Shown piece by piece: positions 49,605 through 62,454 of a DNA stretch of 64,000 nt. The first letter of the stretch is position 1. Each line of letters starts with the position of its first letter. This stretch comes from Flaccisagitta enflata (Eukaryota; Chaetognatha; Sagittoidea; Aphragmophora). The stretch covers positions 5,704,001 to 5,768,000 of the forward strand of contig OZ231126.1 in assembly GCA_965153355.1 (NCBI GenBank). The letters are read 5' to 3'. The notes under the pieces were generated by a model. It did no database searches. It was not told where the DNA came from and saw only the letters and a list, made by a program, of their open reading frames with translations. Both the position numbers and the translations under genes were made by a program.

Positions 49605-49674
49605 AAAGCTTCAAAATTACAGTCCCCGACTGGGGACTGTAATTTTTGAAGCTTTCTCGTTGCGTAAACGCAAC
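49605..49674. repeat. Two adjacent hairpins
   Basis: An imperfect 23-bp stem (ATTACAGTCCCC/GGGGACTGTAAT) has a 4-base loop. It is followed four bases later by GTTGCG-TAAA-CGCAAC, which equals the stem of the tag-hairpin elements but lacks the rest of the element. Confidence 0.85.
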
Positions 49675-49997
49675 TCGATGAGATACACGACAAAACAGCA
49701 ATTTCAAAAAAAAAAAAAAAAAATATTCAGTATTGTTTTAATGATGACAAAACTTGATAATGATAACAATAGTGGATGATGATGATGATGACAACAATGA
49801 ATGATAATGACAACAAAAATCAAAGAAAAAAAAATATTCAAAAATTTTTGAAAAAAATTTCAAAAAAAAAAAATCAAAAAAATTTTCCATAAAAATTTTT
49901 CAAAAAATTTTTCAAAAAAATTTTTCAGAAAAATTTTTCATAAAAAAATTTTCAAAAAAATTTTCAAAATTTTTTTTTTAAATTTCTTTAAAAAATT

Positions 49998-50640
49998 TAG
50001 TGGATGAAGATGATGACAGTAGATGAAGATGATGACAGTAGATGAAGATGATGACAGTAGTTGAAGATGATGACAATAGTTGAAGATGATGACAGTAGTT
50101 GAAGATGATGACAGTAGCTGAAGATGACAATAGCTGAAGATGATGACAGTAGCTGAAGATGATGACAGTAGCTGAAGATGATGACAGTAGCTGAAGATGA
50201 TGACAGTAGTTGAAGATGAATCCTGAAATCCATGATGGCAAACTTAAAGAAAAAAATTAAAAAAAAAAAAGTTTCAAAAAAAAAAGTTTCAAAAAAAAAA
50301 AATTCAAAAAAAAAATCCAAAAAAATATTCAAAAAAAAAATTTTCAAAATTTTTTTTCAAAGTTGAAGATGATGACAGTAGTTGAAGATGATGACAGTAG
50401 TTGAAGATGATGACAGTAGTTGAAGATGATGACAGTAGTTGAAGATGATGACAGTAGTTGAAGATGATGACAGTAGTTGAAGATGATGACAGTAGTTGAA
50501 GATGATGACAGTAGTTGAAGATGATGACAGTAGTTGAAGATGATGACAGTAGTTGAAGATGATGACAGTAGCTGAAAATGATGACAGTAGCTGAAGATGA
50601 CAGTAGCTGGAGATGATGACAGTAGTTGAAGATGAATCCT
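49998..50640. repeat. 18-bp minisatellite GATGATGACAGTAGTTGA
   Basis: Two arrays (49998-50230, 50360-50640) of about 13 and 16 units are separated by an A-rich/T-rich spacer. Both end with the same GAATCCTG(A/T)AATCCATGATGG sequence and so are themselves a duplication. Confidence 0.93.
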
Positions 50641-50789
50641 GTAATCCATGATGGCAAACTTAAAGAAAAAAAATGAATGAGCAAGTAAAAAAATTCATCA
50701 ACTCCAACCTTCTATATAAATCGCATAAGTCCTAGTAACATATTACTAGACAAATGAAGAAGTATATCATTATATCCTGGCAGCGAAAT

Positions 50790-51417
50790 ACAACCAGGAA
50801 AATACAACCAAGATAATACAACCAAGAAAATACAACCAGGGAAATACAACCAGAAAAATACAACCAAGAAAATACAACTAAGAAAATACAACCAAGAAAA
50901 TACAACCATTAGAATACAACCAAGAGAATACAACCAGGGAGATACAACCAAGATAATACAACCAAGATAATACAACCAAGAAAATACAACCAAGAAAATA
51001 CAACCAGGAAGATACAACTAGGGAAATACAACCAGAGAAATACAACCAGAGAAATACAACCAACATAATACAACCAAGATAATACAACCAAGATAATACA
51101 ACCAAGATAATACAACCAAGATAATACAACCAAGAAAATACAACCAAGAAAATACAACCAGGGAGATACAACCAGAGAAATATAACCAAAATAATACAAC
51201 CAAGAAAATACAACCAGAGAAATACAACCAGAGAAATACAACCAGAGAAATAAAACTAGAGAAATACAACTAGAGAAATACAACCAAAAAATACAACCAG
51301 AGAAATACAACCACGGTGATACAACCACATAAATTCAACCAAGAAGAAACAGCCAAAGATAAAGCCACGGAGATATAATCAGAAATACAACCACGGAGTT
51401 ATAACCAGAGAAATACA
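50790..51417. repeat. 15-bp satellite ATACAACCAAGAAA, forward array
   Basis: About 40 units of AATACAACCA(A/G)(A/G)(A/G) type. After the hAT insertion ends at 52259 the same array resumes (52260-52440). Confidence 0.93.
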
Positions 51418-51600
51418 CAGCCCTGATTTTAGAGCGGGCCCGCGGGCCCGAGGCCCGCATTTTTGCTGTCGGGCCCGCAAGTTTTTCCAACTGCGGGCCC
51501 GACGGGCCCGCTCATGTTTGGCTCATCACTTTTTATTAATGCTGAAGTGGTATATTGATTTTTTTTTGTTTCATCTATATTTCCTTCTCTTTTTTCTTTT

Positions 51601-51664
<64 letters not shown>

Positions 51665-52259
51665 ACTTTCTTTCTTCCTTTCTCACTTTCTTTCTCTTTC
51701 TTTTCTTTTCTATCTTTTTTTTTTGTTTCTTTCTTTATTTGTATGTTTCTTTCATTCTTTCCTCCTATTTCTCTTTTTTTTTTCTTTCTTTACTAGAAAC
51801 ATCAATTTTTTTTTGTTAGCAACCCTACAAGGGACGGACTCCTTTTGAACACAGGAGGACTTCCATACTTATTTGTCACTCCGTTTGTATGTTTATCCCC
51901 CTCCCTATCAGACCTCTTGGGCTTCAAATCAGGCCCATCAGGTCGGGTTTCGCAGAACACATTTACCCTTTGAGCAACTGTTTTTTTTTCTTTCTTTCTT
52001 TCTTTCCTTCCTTCATTTCTGTTTTCCTTTCTTTTTCTTTCTTTGTGTCTTTCTTTTCTTACTTCCTTTCTTTCTTTCCTCTGTTTTTTTATCTTTTTTC
52101 TCTTTTTTTTCCTTTCTTTCTATCTTTCTCTCTTTCTGTCTTTCTTTCTTTCTTTTGACAGTAAATTTGTCGGGCCCGCTGTTTTTCAGTCGGGCCCGCT
52201 AAATTTGATGGAAGCGTGCCCGACTGGCCCGCTCAGAAAAATCACTAAGATCAGGGCTG
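51418..52259. mobile_element. 842-bp hAT-type MITE inside the satellite, TSD GAAATACA
   Basis: The 8-bp direct repeats GAAATACA lie at 51410-51417 and 52260-52267. The ends CAGCCCTGATTTTAGAG and inverted CAGCCCTGATCTTAGTG are followed by GC-rich GCGGGCCCG palindromic stretches on both sides. The interior is mostly CTTT microsatellite. It interrupts the ATACAACCA satellite. Confidence 0.87.
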
Positions 52260-52439
52260 GAAATACAACCATGGAGATACAACCAGAGAAATACAACCAC
52301 GGAGATACAACCACAGAAATACAACCACGGAGATACAACCAGAGAAATACAACCAAAGATACAACCACAGAAATACAACCAGAGAAATACAACCAAAGAT
52401 ACAACCAGAGAAAGTAAAACAGAGAATGCTCAATACAAC

Positions 52440-55400
52440 CAATGGTTGTTTTTTTTTTTAGAATTCCTGGTTGTGTCTCTCCTAGACTGGTTGTATTTCT
52501 TATTAACTCTGGTTGAATTCTCAAAGACTTTCTTTTTGTATTTCTTATTGACTCTCTGATTGTATTTTCCATCGACTCTTTAGTTGAATCTCTCATAGAC
52601 TTGTATTTCTCATAGACTGGTTGTATTTTTCTGAGACTCCCTGGCTGTATTTCTCATAGACTCTCTGGTTGTATTTCTCATAGACTCTCTGGTTGTATTT
52701 CTCATAGACTCTCTGGTTGTATTTCTCATAGACTCTCTGGTTGTATTTCTCATAGACTCTCTGGTTGTATTTCTCATAGACTCTCTGGTTGTATTTCTCA
52801 TAGACTCTCTAGTTGTATTTCTCATAGACTCTCTAGTTGTATTTCTCATAGACTCTCTGGTTGTATTCCGCCTAGACTCTCTGGTTGTATTCCGCCTAGA
52901 CTCGCTGGTTGTATTTCTCCTAGACTCGCTGGTTGTATTTCTCCTAGACTCGCTGGTTGTATTTCTCCTAGACTCGCTGGTTGTATTTCTTATAGACTCG
53001 CTGGTTGTATTTCTCCTAGACTCGCTGGTTGTATTTCTCCTAGACTCGCTGGTTGTATTTCTTATAGACTCGCTGGTTGTATTTCTCATAGACTCGCTGG
53101 TTGTATTTCTCATAGACTCGCTGGTTGTATTTCTCATAGACTCGCTGGTTGTATTTCTCATAGACTCGCTGGTTGTATTTCTCATAGACTCACTGGTTGT
53201 ATTTCTCATAGACTCTGGTTGTATCTCTCAAAGACTCTCTGGTTTTCTCTCTCATAGACTCTCTGGTTTTCTCTCTCATAGACTCTCTGGTTGTATCTCT
53301 CATAGACTCTCTGGTTGTATTTTTCATAGAAACTCTGGTTGTATCTCACAGCCACTTGTTTTAACTTATATCTCCCAGATATCATGGTTGTTTTTATTCT
53401 AGAAGCACTGCTTGTATTATGGAAAGAATAGACTCTCTGGTTGTATTTCTCATAGACTCTGGTTGTATTTCTCATTAACCCTGGTTGTATCTTTCTTTGA
53501 CTCTGTGGTTGTATTTCTTGTAGATTATCTGGTTGTATTTCTCATAGAATCTCCTATTACATTTCTTACCAACTGGTTGTATCTCTCATCGACTCTCTGA
53601 AATTATCTCTGGTCAACTCTCTGAATGTATCTCTCAAAGAAACTGGTTGTATCTCTCAGCCACTTTAGTTATATCTCTCAGATACTATGGTTGTTTTTCT
53701 CTTAGAAGCACTGGTTGTATTATGGAATGAAGCTCTGGTTGTTTTTCTCTTAGAAACACTGGTTGTATCATCTTTAATAGCTCTGGTTGTATTCTTCTTT
53801 AGAGTCCCTTTGAAGGCTGCTGGGCTGCTGCTGGTTGTATTTTCCTTAGGAACAAATTTTGATATGCTGCTGCTGCTGCTCTATTATAATATTAGGTAGG
53901 TATATAAGGATGGTTGGGGCTATAAGGCAGGGGTTTAAAGGGGGATTTACGCAGCAGCAGTCATACAGCGCAGCAATTTCATTAAGAAAACGAACCAACA
54001 AATGATTTTGTAGCAGCAGCCCCAGCAGAGCAGCACTAACACCAGAAAAATACAACCAGAAAAATACAACCAGAAAAATACAACCAGATAAATACAACCA
54101 GAAAAATACAACCAAACAACGTCAACCAAAGTCAACCAGAGAGATCTACAGAGAGATCTACAGAGAGTCAACCAGAGAATTTATACCAGAAAAATTTAAC
54201 CAGAGAAAGCAGAATATATCTCAACTTGATCATTACGGACAGACCAAAGAACCACAGAAAGTCAACCAGAGAATTTAAACCAGAAAAAATTAATCGAAGA
54301 AAGCGGAATACAGCCAATAGTTATATAAAAAAATACAACCAGAAAAATACAACCGCAAAAAGTCAACCAAAGTCAACCAGAGAAAATCAACCAGAGAAAA
54401 TCAACTAGAGAAAGTCAACCAGAGAAAGTCAACCAGAGAAAGTCAACCAGAGAAAGTAAACCAGAGAATGCTCAATACAACCAACGGTTGTTTTTTTTAA
54501 GAATTCCTGGTTGTGTTTTTCCTAGACTGGTTGTATTTCTTATTAACTCTGGTTGAATTCTCATAGACTTTCTTTTTGTATTTCTTATTTTCCATCGACT
54601 CTTTAGTTGAATCTCTCATAGACTAGTAGTATTTCTCATAGACTGGTTGTATTTCTCATAGACTCTCTGGTTGTATTTCTCATAGACTCCCTGGCTGTAT
54701 TTCTCATAAACTTGCTGGTTGTATTTCTCATAGACTCTCTGGTTGTATTTCCCATAGACTCTCTGGTTGTATTTCTCATAGACTCTCTGGTTGTATTTCT
54801 CATAGACTCTCTGGTTGTATTTCTCATAGACTCTCTGGTTGTATTTCTCATAGACTCCCTGGCTGTATTTCTCATAGACTTTCTGGTTGTATTTCTCATA
54901 GACTCTCTGGTTGTATTTCTCATAGACTCTCTGGTTGTATTTCTCATAGACTCTCTGGTTGTATTTCTCATAGACTCTCTGGTTGTATTTCTCATAGACT
55001 CTCTGGTTGTATTTCTCATAGACTCTCTGGTTGTGTTTCTCATTAACCCTGGTTGTATTTTCTTTTGACTCTGGTTATATTTCTTTTAGACTATCTGGTT
55101 GTATTTCTCATAGAATCTCTGGTTGCATTTCTTACCAACTGGTTGTATCTCTCGTCGACTCTCTTAATATATCTCTGGTCAACTCTCTGAATGTATCACT
55201 AAAAGAATCTCTGGTTGTATCTCTCAGCCACTCTTGTTATATCTCTAAGATACTATGGTTGTTTTTATCTTAGAAGCACTGGTTGTATTATGGAATGAAG
55301 CTCTGGTTGTTTTTCTCTTAGAAACACTGGTTGTATTATCTTTAATAGCTCTGGTTGTATTCTTCTTTAGAGTCCCTTTGAAGGCTGCTGGGCTGCTGCT

Positions 55401-57310
55401 GGTTGTATTTTCCTTAGGAACAAATTTTGATATGCTGCTGCTGCTGCTTTATTATAATATTAAGGTAGGTATATAAGGATGGTTGGGGCTATAAGGCAGG
55501 GGTTTAAAGGGGGATTTACGCAGCAGCAGTCATACAGGGCAGCAATTTCATTAAGAAAATGATCCAACAAATGATTTTGCAGCAGCAGCCCCAGCAGAGC
55601 AGCACTAACACCAGAAAAATACAACCAGAAAAATACAACCAGATAAATACAACCAGAAAAATACAACCAGACAATGTCAACCAAAGTCAACCAGAGAGAT
55701 CTACAGAGAGTCAACCAGAGAATTTATACCAGAAAAATTTAACCAGAGAAAGCAGAATACATCTCAACTTGATCATTACGGACAGACCAAAGAACCACAG
55801 AAAGTCAACCAGAGAATTTAAACCAGAAAAATTTAATCGAAGAAAGCGGAATACAACCAATAGTTGTATAAATAAATACAACCAGAAAAATACAACTGCA
55901 AAAAGTCAACCAAAGTCAACCAGAGAAAATCAACCAGAGAAAATCAGCAAGAGAAAGTCAACCAGAGAAAGTAAACCAGAAAATGCTCAATACAACCAAT
56001 GATTGTTTTTTTTTAGAATTCCTGGTTGTGTCTCTCCTAGACTAGTTGTATTTCTTATTACTCTGGTTGAATTCTCATAGACTTTCTTTTTGTATTTCTT
56101 ATTTTCCATTGACTCTTTAGTTGAATCTCTCATAGACTCGTAGTATTTCTCATAAACTGGTTGTATTTCTCATAGACTCTCTGGTTGTATTTCTCATAGA
56201 CTCCCTGGCTGTATTTCTCATAGACTTGCTGGTTGTATTTCTCTTAGACTTTCTGGTTGTATTTCTCATAGACTTTCTGGTTGTATTTCTCATAGACTCT
56301 CTGGTTGTATTTCTCATAGACTCTCTAGTTGTATTTCTCACAGACTCTCTGGTTGTATTTCTCATAGACTCTCCGGTTGTGTTTCTCATTAACCCTGGTT
56401 GTATTTTCCTTTGACTCTGGTTGTATTTTTTGTAGACTCTCTGGTTGTATCTCTCATAGACTCTCTGGTTGTATTTTTCATAGAAACTGGTTGTATTTCT
56501 TATAGACTCTCTGGTTGTATTTCTCATAGACTCTCTGGTTGTTTTTCTTATAGACTCTCTGGTTGTATTTCTCATTAACCCTGGTTGTATTTTCCTTTGA
56601 CTCTGGTTGTATTTCTTTTAGACTATGTGGTTGTATTTCTCATAGAATCTGTGGTTGCATTTCTTACCAACTGTTTGTATCTCTCGTTGACTCTCTTAAT
56701 ATATCTCTGGTCAACTCTCTGAATGTATCTCTCAAAGAAACTCTGGTTGTATCTCTCAGCCACTCTTGTTATATCTCTCAGATATTATGGTTGTTTTTAT
56801 CTTAGAAGCACTGGTTGTATTATGGAATGAAGCTCTGGTTGTTTTTCTCTCAGAAACACTGGTTGTATTATCTTTAATAGCTCTGGTTGTATTCTTCTTT
56901 AGAGTCCCTTTGAAGGCTGCTGGGCTGCTGCTGGTTGTATTTTCCTTAGGAGCAAATTTTGATATGCTGCTGCTGCTGCTTTATTATAATATTAAGGTAG
57001 GTATATAAGGATGGTTGGGGCTATAAGGCAGGGGTTTAAAGGGGGATTTACGCAGCAGCAGTCATACAGCGCAGCAATTTCATTAAGAAAATGAACTAAC
57101 AAATGATTTTGCAGCAGCAGCCCCAGCAGAGCAGCACTAACACCAGAAAAATACAACCAGAAAAATACAACCAGAAAAATACAACCAGAAAAATACAACC
57201 AGAATAATACAACCAGAAAAATGCAACCAAACAACGTAAAGCAAAGTCAACCAGAGAGATCCACAGAGGGTCTACCAGAGAATTTATACCAGAAAAATTT
57301 AACCAGAGAA
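52440..57310. repeat. Three ~1.55-kb higher-order units of inverted satellite arrays
   Basis: Each unit has a 24-bp array (TTGTATTTCTCATAGACTCT plus CTGG), then a ~240-bp island with GCTGCTGGGCTGCTGCTGG, AGGATGGTTGGGGC and AGCAGCAGCCCCAGCAGAGC, then an inverted-sense array (AAATACAACCAGA, GTCAACCAGAGAA). Islands start near 53813, 55381 and 56913. Junctions between units are palindromic (ACAACCAATGGTTGT near 52435). ORFs such as LVVFLIDS or MRNTTRES repeats are translations of the array. Confidence 0.92.
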
Positions 57311-57333
57311 AGCAGAATGCATCTCAACTTGAT

Positions 57334-57403
57334 CATTACGGACAGACCAACGGACCAACAGACGGATAGATAGATGGACGGACAAAGCCTCGTGTCCGCA
57401 ACT
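57334..57403 (+). mobile_element. 3' fragment of a tag-hairpin element
   Basis: GGACAGACCAACGGACC core, then GTGTCCGCAACTAAAAAA; the inner hairpin arm is missing. It sits exactly at the end of the last higher-order satellite unit. Confidence 0.5.
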
Positions 57404-59062
57404 AAAAAACTTGACTGTTTCTCATTGGATGAACATGATATATCAATAAACAATTTGTTCCATTTTTTGAGCTACTCTTATGAACTCGGTCAGTCTGTAT
57501 GTCATGACTAATGCTGTCAGGTTGTCTTTTTTGGTGCATTCTTGCAGATCTAAAACGCGTCATGTCTGTCCAGTCTTTGGTTGTTTGGTCTCATTTTGGA
57601 ATTTATGATTTTACATCTTTGATACTTTGAAGTGCTGTGATGTTGCTTGAAACTTTGATGGTGCGTATACTTTGAGTAAAAGTAGGCTGCCTAGGGCCAT
57701 TCTGCACTCAACTGTTTATGGCAGAAGGATTAGGTCAAAGCAGATATTGAGTAAAAATTTTGAGATGAGAATTTTGTATATGTGATTGCAGATTCACAAT
57801 CCTTGCAAAAGCTGCGTGAAGTAAACAAGCAACAGTAAGCGGCATGATCTACTGAAATAAACTTTTGTCATAAGAGAACAGGTTTTACTTCTCAATGGAA
57901 GATTTTAGTAAGAGACTCACACGACTAAAATCTCAGACAAATGGTTGATGTTTTATCTGTGAAAACTACCTTGAGCATAAGTCTTCGTTCACCTGGGCTA
58001 AAAACTCATTTTGCCATAAACTATGGACAAGTCAATTCACATTATGATTTAAATTGACTGACTGACTTCCTGCCATGGCAACTCCGGCCTCTATGGGTCA
58101 CTGTAATGATTTGTATGGCTTGAAAAGGTATTTTGTCAGACTTTGTCACTTGACATTATGTGCGATTTTATGTCAGTTCCTTTATTTGGAAACAAGGCCG
58201 GATACAAGGCTACCGAAGTCGCGTGCAGGTGGGCAGGGGCCATATTTGAGGTCACTAGACCATTTGGGCAGGAGCAGTGGGGTCAAAGAAATAAAATCAT
58301 AAAAAGAAGTAAAGTGGGACCAACCAACGGAGCGGGTTGTAGAGTCGCGTGCACGCGACTAAAAAGTTGAGATTCGAAGATTCGAAGACTTTTTGAGTTC
58401 CGCAAAGAAAAGTGTGGTTTTCCTTTTTTCTCATGAGGCGTTTGGGGAAATAGGTTAGTTTTGGGGGCCAAATGGGACTACACATGAAATTAATAGCTTA
58501 GAAAGAGCTAATTCTCCTCTTTCAGATGATGCCAAGCAGAATTCTGAGCGATTGATAGTTTTGGAGTTATGACTTTTTGAACCTTTTTTCATCTTTCCAC
58601 ATTTTTCGCATTTTCCCCGAAAATCAGTATTTTTCATTGATCCTTAGTTTGGGCTCTCTGTAGCATAAAAGATGAATCAAGATGTTATGCATATTGGCTC
58701 TTGACTTATGTGACGCTAGCTTTTTATCCTGCTTGCTCAAGGTTTTTGATGAACCTCTCTCTCTCATCAGCATTCACTCTTTTTCCTACGGCGATTAGCC
58801 GCCTTTATTGGTAGTTAGAAGTTATCCCTAATGTTTTCTACATCCAAAAATTCTTTAGGGGTAAAAGTCTTGGCAAATTATCATAGTAGCCCTTGGAACT
58901 TTTTTCAGCCATTTGCGTTTTTTCAGTCAATTTTGTCATGTCCAGACAAGCAAGTGTGTAGCGAGATAGTTGACATAGAAAAAAAATCATCAATTTATTT
59001 CCCAATTTACAAAAGTGACAATCTTTAAATTACTCTCATTTCCAAACGTTTTGAGCAACAAG
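57404..59062. other. Low-copy-looking DNA without a recognised gene
   Basis: AT-rich, no exon identified. 57700-57825 is a diverged partial copy of the foldback at 62455-63772 (shares GATGAGAATTTTG and GATTGCAGATTCA). A tag-hairpin element lies at 58190-58360. Confidence 0.5.
58190..58360 (+). mobile_element. Tag-hairpin element (tag AGTCGCGTGCA)
   Basis: AACAAGGCCGGATACAAGGC, tag AGTCGCGTGCAGGTGGGCAG, a reduced ACCAACCAACGG core and AGTCGCG-TGCA-CGCGACT then AAAAA. Here the 5' tag (AGTCGCGTGCA) equals the reverse complement of the terminal TGCACGCGACT. Confidence 0.75.
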
Positions 59063-59107
59063 GATGGGACCGGACTCAAATGAAAGATTTTTTGAAGCTG
59101 TTTCCAG

Positions 59108-60512
59108 CACTCGTCTCCGCAAATGTATCCGCAAATGTCTCCGCAAATGTCTCCGCAAATGTCTCTACAAAGGTCGCTACAAAGGTCGCTACAAAGGTCG
59201 CTACAAAGGTCGCTACAAAGGTCGCTACAAAGGTCGCTACAAAGGTCGCTACAAAGGTCGCTACAAAGGTCGCTACAAAGGTCTCTACAAATGTCTCTAC
59301 AAATGTCTCTACAAATGTCTCTACAAATGTCTCTACAAATGTCTCTACAAATGTCTCTACAAATGTCTCTACAAATGTCTCTACAAATGTCTCTACAAAT
59401 GTCTCTAAATGTCTCTACAAATGTCTCTACAAATGTCTCTACAAATGTCTCTCTAAATGTCTCTACAATGTCTTACAAATGTCTCTACAAATGTCTCTAC
59501 AAATGTCTCTACAAATGTCTCTACAAATGTCTCTACAAATGTCTCTACAAATGTCTCTACAAATGTCTCTACAAATGTCTCTACAAATGTCTCTACAAAT
59601 GTCTCTACAAATGTCTCTACAAATGTCTCTACAAATGTCTCTACAAATGTCTCTACAAATGTCTCTACAAAGTCTCTACAAATGTCTCTACAAATGTCTC
59701 TACAAATGTCTCTACAAATGTCTCTACAAATGTCTCTACAAATGTCTCTACAAATGTCTCTACAAATGTCTCTACAAATGTCTCTACAAATGTCTCTACA
59801 AATGTCTCTACAAATGTCTCTAATCTCTCAACAAATGTCTCTACAAATGTCTACAAATGTCTCTACAAATGTCTGTACCTCTACAAATGTCTCTACAAAT
59901 GTCTCTACAAATGTCTCTACAAGTGTCTCTACAAATGTCTCTACAAATGTCTCTACAAATGTCTCTACAAATGTCTCTACAAATGTCTCTACAAATGTCT
60001 CTACAAATGTCTCTACAAATGTCTCTACAAATGTCTCTACAAATGTCTCTACAAATGTCTCTACAAATGTCTCTACAAATGTCTCTACAAATGTCTCTAC
60101 AAATGTCTCTACAAATGTCTCTACAAATGTCTCTACAAATGTCTCTACAAATGTCTCTACAAATGTCTCTACAAATGTCTCTACAAATGTCTCTACAAAT
60201 GTCTCTACAAATGTCTCTACAAATGTCTCTACAAATGTCTCTACAAATGTCTCTACAAATGTCTCTACAAATGTCTCTACAAATGTCTCTACAAATGTCT
60301 CTACAAATGTCTCTACAAATGTCTCTACAAATGTCTCTACAAATGTCTCTACAAATGTCTCTACAAATGTCTCTACAAATGTCTCTACAAATGTCTCTAC
60401 AAATGTCTCTACAAATGTCTCTACAAATGTCTCCACAAATGTCTCCACAAATGTCTCCACAAATGTCTCCACAAATGTCTCTACAAATGTCTCTATAAAT
60501 GTCTACAAAGCC
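59108..60512. repeat. 1.4-kb 12-bp satellite ACAAATGTCTCT
   Basis: About 115 units. The first block is CGCAAATGTCTC variants, then nine or ten ACAAAGGTCGCT units, then the consensus with a few indels, then about 45 almost perfect units (59930-60430), and last four ACAAATGTCTCC units. Because 12 is a multiple of three, long ORFs (up to 475 codons) are open in several frames by default. Confidence 0.97.
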
Positions 60513-62340
60513 AGGTAATTTGTGCAACATATCAATCTGTATCGGACTGACTGATCAATTATCTACCCTGAAGCCATACTTTTGGTTGCAACTTGGTTGA
60601 CTTTCCTTTATATATTCTGGTTGACTTCCATATCAGCTTGGAAATACTTTCTGGTTGACTTATTAGGATGACTTCTTTTATACCTACTTTGTGACTTTCA
60701 TATCAGCCAGGAGAAACTTTCGATTAACTTGTTTGGTTGACTCTCTTTATACATGTTGTTGATTTTTATATTAGCCAGGAAATATTTCGGGTTTACTCCA
60801 TGGCGACCATTCTGGTCTCGAAGTAAGAGAGTTCGCATCCTTTTGTCTTTTGTTTTTAGCAGTCAATCACTCAAAAGCGGGTAACAGGTTAGGGTTAGGG
60901 GCAGGGTTAGTGTTAGAGTTAGGGATAGGTCAGGGATAGTCTTAGGGATCAGGTTAGGGTTAGGGTTAGGGCTAGTGTTAGGGTTAGGGGTGTTTTAGAG
61001 CTTAATATCTACCCGCCGATTGATAGTTTGCTCTGACGGAATTTTCGGGAAACTCAAGTGCGATACTTCATCTACTAAATGATCAACATTCTTCCCTACA
61101 CTCTGGTTGACTTCGATATCAGCCAGGAAATACTCTCTAAAGTAGGGTTATTCATGTAAATAGGTGAAATCAAGACTTATGCTCTAGGTAGCAAGGGACA
61201 TGCAACTGATATGATAACTATTATTTGTTGAAGGAGGCATAGTGGCATGATTTTTAGCGGTTGAAAGCAAATCATCTCACGACGACGACGACACCCATCC
61301 GCCTTGAATTATAGTCCGCGTCGGAATGATATTCCGTTGCGGACAAAAATTAACAGTACTTAACCATTATCTCAAGCCCCACCTTGTTGCTATAGGGATC
61401 ATTGATATTTGGTGTTGCCCATGTGTAAAGAAGCGCGCCGCTGGGAGAGCCTAAAAAGGGGTATTACCCTGCACCTTTCAATGATTTTTCAAAAAGTTAA
61501 TCTTTTGAATTTTTTTTTTTGAAGCTTAAGCGGAAAGGCATAAACAATTTCTAACAAAAGGAACCACAAGACAACTACTCCCTTCCCCAACATTTCATCA
61601 GTTTTCAATGAATAAGCATATAGTTTACTTATAATTTAGCATCAGAGACTGTTATGATAAAAAAATAAAATCAAAAAGAAGCGGCGGCATTTGAATTCCT
61701 GTATGATTCAGTCATGTTTAACAGAAATGATCCCGCCTGTGATTTAAGTAGACCCATTTCATTCTTTCTGAGCTTCTCGATGTGTAAAAGGAAAATAAGG
61801 CATTTTCAAACAAATTTTTAGGAAATGTCAAGTCAATATTGTTGACATAACAGGTGATAGGGCATTCAAATATGGGCTTTGCTGAAATATTTGAAAGTCA
61901 AATCTTAGAGGATCCCTGGGGAAATCCCCTGGTATCCCTAGTTGAAACTAAATCATTTAATTTTCCAATGATGATTTTTGTGTGTATCACAGATATTCCA
62001 GACTTATTTCTTTTACTGGGGACATCAGGGCTGTTGCCTATTGCCTGTCCCCAATAAGTGTTGGCTGTCCCCAATTAGTGTCGCTTGTCCCCAATAAGCC
62101 TCACCCATCCCATTGTAATTCTCTGATTGATGTACTTTCTTTTTTTGCTTCATTCAAACAGAAGCATAAAAAAAAAAAATTTGACAGTTCTTAAGCCTTA
62201 GGTAAGCTTTTTTTCTCGCCCTTTTTCTTTTTATCTAGTCATAGTTTTCTTAAATAGTCATGATAATGCAATGTTTACAAAAAACAAATCAAGGCGCGGA
62301 ATGCCATGGAAATGAACGAATGAAACATTCAAATGGTAAA
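60513..62340. other. Non-genic DNA with satellite relics
   Basis: 60580-60800 and 61090-61140 hold degenerate CTGGTTGACTT and ATATCAGCCAGGAAATA repeats related in style to the 52-57 kb satellite. 60886-60996 is telomere-like. 61260-61345 is the 3' end of a GTCCGCG tag-hairpin element. I see no exon. Confidence 0.55.
60886..60996 (+). repeat. Degenerate TTAGGG (telomere-like) tract
   Basis: Contains several exact GGTTAGGG units mixed with GTTAGTG, GGGATAG and GGGGCAG variants over about 110 bp. An interstitial telomeric sequence or a telomere-like minisatellite. Confidence 0.75.
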
Positions 62341-62454
62341 AAGTCATCAAGGGGGCAGCAGTGGGGGTTGGTGACAACAGGACGATGACAGAAGTTGGGA
62401 TGGAAGACAATTTGACCAAGGAGTAAAGAAATAATGTTAAGGCAGCATTTGATA

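Noticed and set aside
52610-53209. MRNTTSES / LVVFLIDS repeat ORFs in the 52-57 kb satellites
   Set aside because: They follow the 24-bp array and appear on both strands; no coding character outside the repeat.
59123-60550. 475-codon plus-strand ORF and others over the 12-bp satellite
   Set aside because: A 12-bp perfect repeat without stop in a frame gives long ORFs automatically; only KCLY-, TNVS- or QMSL-type repeats are encoded and no start/flank context supports a gene.
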